DNA of 54,180 bases from Pseudohongiella sp. (GTDB lineage Bacteria; Pseudomonadota; Gammaproteobacteria; Pseudomonadales; Pseudohongiellaceae). Positions within the stretch are counted from its first letter, which is position 1; every line of letters begins with the position of its first letter. The position numbers and the translations under genes are program-made. Below are positions 52,480 through 54,180 of this stretch, one piece after another. The notes below the pieces were generated by a model. The model was not told the origin of the DNA. It did not search any database and was given only the letters and a program-made list of their open reading frames with translations. The stretch is taken from the NCBI GenBank assembly GCA_013204155.1, contig JABMOK010000134.1:1-54180 (forward strand), read 5' to 3'.

Positions 52480-53505
52480 ATGAAACACAGTAAAAGTCTT
52501 TGTGCCACCGCCGCCCTGATTTTTCTATTGGCGAGCTGTGGTGAATCAGCGCCAGCCGAGCTGGCGAATATCGGGACAAGCAAGGCTGGCGCAGGCTCTA
52601 TAGTCCGAATCGACCCTGCCCTGAACGCACTTATTGCGGCCGATGCCACAATCGAAAAAGTAAGTGGAGGCTTCACCTTCACCGAAGGACCGGTTTGGCA
52701 TCGCGGCCCCGGTCATCTTATGTTCAGCGATCTGCGCAACAATGCAATCCACATCTGGAATAATGAAAGCGGGCTCAGTACGTTTATGCAACCGGTGTTT
52801 GAAGGCATAAGCGAGACTAATTCAGTGGGTTCCAACGGCTTGAATATCGATAGTCAGGGGCGTTTGGTTCTGATGGAACACGGCAACCGCCGCGTCTCCC
52901 GCCGGGAACGAGACGGTTCGATGACCGTGCTGGCAGATAACTATCAGGGCAAGCGCCTGAACAGCCCCAATGACTCAGCCTACAAGTCAGACGGTTGGCT
53001 GTATTTTACCGATCCTCCCTATGGCCTCGCCGGACTGGAGGACGACCCGCAACGAGAGCTCGACTTTAATGGCATCTATCGACTCAGTCCCGACGGAGAA
53101 ATCCAGTTACTGGAGAGTAGCCAGACACGCCCCAATGGCATCGCCTTTTCTCCAGATGAAAAAACCCTGTATGTGTCCAACTCAGATGCCAGCAATAAGG
53201 TTTGGATGGCCTACGATGTCCTGGACACCGGCACGCTTGGGGTGGGTCGAATTTTTCATGACGCCAATCAAAGCACCGAAGAGGGCGCTACCGATGGTCT
53301 TAAAGTTGATGTGACCGGCAATATCTTTGCCACCGGCCCCGGTGGTGTATGGATTTTCAACGCCGAAGGCACGCATCTGGGCACAATCAAGCCGGATGAA
53401 CTTCCTGCCAATGTAGCCTGGGGTGACGATGGCAGTACGCTGTACATGACGGCGCGCACCGGCCTTTACCGGATTAAACTGGCAACCCATGGAAGCATTC
53501 CCTGA
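52480..53505 (+). CDS. SMP-30/gluconolactonase-family lipoprotein
   Basis: A 341-residue lipoprotein (lipobox LLASC). The six-bladed propeller of SMP-30/gluconolactonases is shown by GGFTFTEGPVWHRG (metal-ligand Glu), LNSPNDSAYKSDG (ligand Asn), TRPNGIAFSPDEKTLYVSNSD and GATDGLKVDVTGNIFATGPG (ligand Asp in TDG). Members hydrolyse sugar or other lactones with a divalent metal ion. ATG at 52480 has AGGA ten bases upstream; GTG at 52474 is also possible. An export route suits the neighbouring quinoproteins, whose lactone products such an enzyme could open; that link is an inference. Confidence 0.9.
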   Translation: MKHSKSLCATAALIFLLASCGESAPAELANIGTSKAGAGSIVRIDPALNALIAADATIEKVSGGFTFTEGPVWHRGPGHLMFSDLRNNAIHIWNNESGLSTFMQPVFEGISETNSVGSNGLNIDSQGRLVLMEHGNRRVSRRERDGSMTVLADNYQGKRLNSPNDSAYKSDGWLYFTDPPYGLAGLEDDPQRELDFNGIYRLSPDGEIQLLESSQTRPNGIAFSPDEKTLYVSNSDASNKVWMAYDVLDTGTLGVGRIFHDANQSTEEGATDGLKVDVTGNIFATGPGGVWIFNAEGTHLGTIKPDELPANVAWGDDGSTLYMTARTGLYRIKLATHGSIP

Positions 53506-53749
53506 ACTTGCAGTGAAAGCCAATTAACAGGCCTTGTTCTGGGCCTGGCCTTCAGTCTATTGGGCCTGTTCATAGCGCGGCAAAACCGGCAATCCATTGA
53601 TTTATATCAGCGCGGTATCAGTTCTGCCTAACTCTGCCGCAACAATGCTCGCGATTAGTAAGGCTGATGACGTAGAATTGTGCTCAGGTATTTCAAATCT
53701 TATACGAGTGAAATTGACCACTAAATTGACACAGGCTTTTGGAGTTAAT

Positions 53750-54180
53750 ATGAAAATGTATTTTAGTAATCTACTAACAAGCAGTAGTCGCACCTTATTC
53801 GCGCTGCTGTTTTCTGTTGTTATGATAATGGCTGTGACAGTGGCTATGTCCCAATCGTCGGCCCAGTCCCTCGCCGACGTAACACTGAATGTTTACAAGG
53901 AAGTCACCTGCGGCTGCTGTAATGGCTGGGTCACCCACATGGAGGCGAATAACTTCGCCGCCAAGATAAACCACCCCAAGGATATTAATGCGGTTAAGGA
54001 AGAGTTAGGTGTCTTGCCAAAATGGCAGTCTTGTCACACCGCCGTTTCTGCAGCAGGGTATCTGTTCGAGGGGCATGTGCCAGCAAGATATGTCACTCAA
54101 TTCCTGAATGCTCCGCCAGCCGATGCGCTGGGTCTTGCCGCACCAGGCATGCCCATGAGTAGCCCAGGCATGGATATGGG
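53750..54180 (+). CDS. DUF411 metal-binding protein (3' end cut by window)
   Basis: The frame runs from ATG 53750 (GGAG five bases upstream) to the right edge: 143 codons without a stop. A signal peptide (about 12-39, ending SSAQS) leads to VTLNVYKEVTCGCCNGWVTH, with CGCC as the hallmark, then LGVLPKWQSCHTAVSAAGY and EGHVPARYVTQFL. This is the DUF411 family, thought to bind copper or other metals in the periplasm. The last visible residues are Met/Pro/Gly-rich (GMPMSSPGMDMG), a likely extra metal-binding tail. The true C-terminus is outside the window. Confidence 0.92.
   Translation, partial: MKMYFSNLLTSSSRTLFALLFSVVMIMAVTVAMSQSSAQSLADVTLNVYKEVTCGCCNGWVTHMEANNFAAKINHPKDINAVKEELGVLPKWQSCHTAVSAAGYLFEGHVPARYVTQFLNAPPADALGLAAPGMPMSSPGMDM

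Overview
The window looks like a chromosomal segment of a free-living, aerobic, heterotrophic gammaproteobacterium, probably marine or aquatic and near the Cellvibrionales/Pseudomonadales groups. The genus cannot be read from the sequence. The basis is the gene mix: a large TonB-dependent receptor, two PQQ-type quinoproteins, many Tat- or Sec-exported beta-propeller proteins, a fused 2-oxoacid:ferredoxin oxidoreductase, an M56-TonB antirepressor, HODM/DUF3445, DUF3500 and SMP-30 proteins. No rRNA, tRNA, CRISPR array, intact insertion sequence or prophage was seen. Gene density is normal and both strands are used in short blocks.

Region by region. 1-9.5 kb, all minus: the start of an unidentified gene cut by the window edge, a hybrid histidine kinase, an OFA-type MFS transporter, a PhoX/DUF839 protein and korAB. 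9.6-15.5 kb: an exported NHL propeller; then on the plus strand an exported EF-hand protein, an ECF sigma factor, its probable anti-sigma factor, a Spy/CnrX-like periplasmic protein and a DUF1653 protein, with 4-nt overlaps at two junctions; then, convergent, a BlaI/BlaR1-type repressor and M56 protease pair, with a long nested inverted repeat between the two blocks. 15.7-22.8 kb: a lipoprotein M28 peptidase, a SLOG-like protein with two transmembrane pairs, a Tat-exported epoxide-hydrolase-like enzyme, a DUF3445 protein, a SUMF1-like remnant and an exported cyclophilin. 22.9-30 kb: a multicopper oxidase, two uncharacterised exported proteins, a second NHL propeller, and a two-gene unit of a small membrane protein plus a sodium:solute symporter.

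30-36 kb is the least ordinary part. After a GGCT-like protein and an MgtC protein comes a 1-nt-overlapping pair, a small SET-domain methyltransferase and a LysA-fold PLP enzyme whose catalytic Cys appears to be Asn. Divergent from this is an M42/M28-like metallopeptidase, followed by a multiply frameshifted N-formylglutamate amidohydrolase joined to a truncated DUF1704 (QEGLA/MATCAP-like) segment. Together these may be a protein- or peptide-modifying cassette that is partly decayed in this strain.

36-54 kb is rich in exported catabolic genes: TonB receptor, Old Yellow Enzyme, PQQ-like dehydrogenase, amidase, gamma-glutamyltransferase, cytochrome c-PQQ dehydrogenase, DUF3500 protein, MATE exporter, SMP-30 lactonase and a DUF411 protein that runs off the edge. 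The intergenic spaces from 34 to 52 kb hold a striking series of unrelated short tandem repeats (13-17 bp units) and a 31-bp inverted/direct repeat element.
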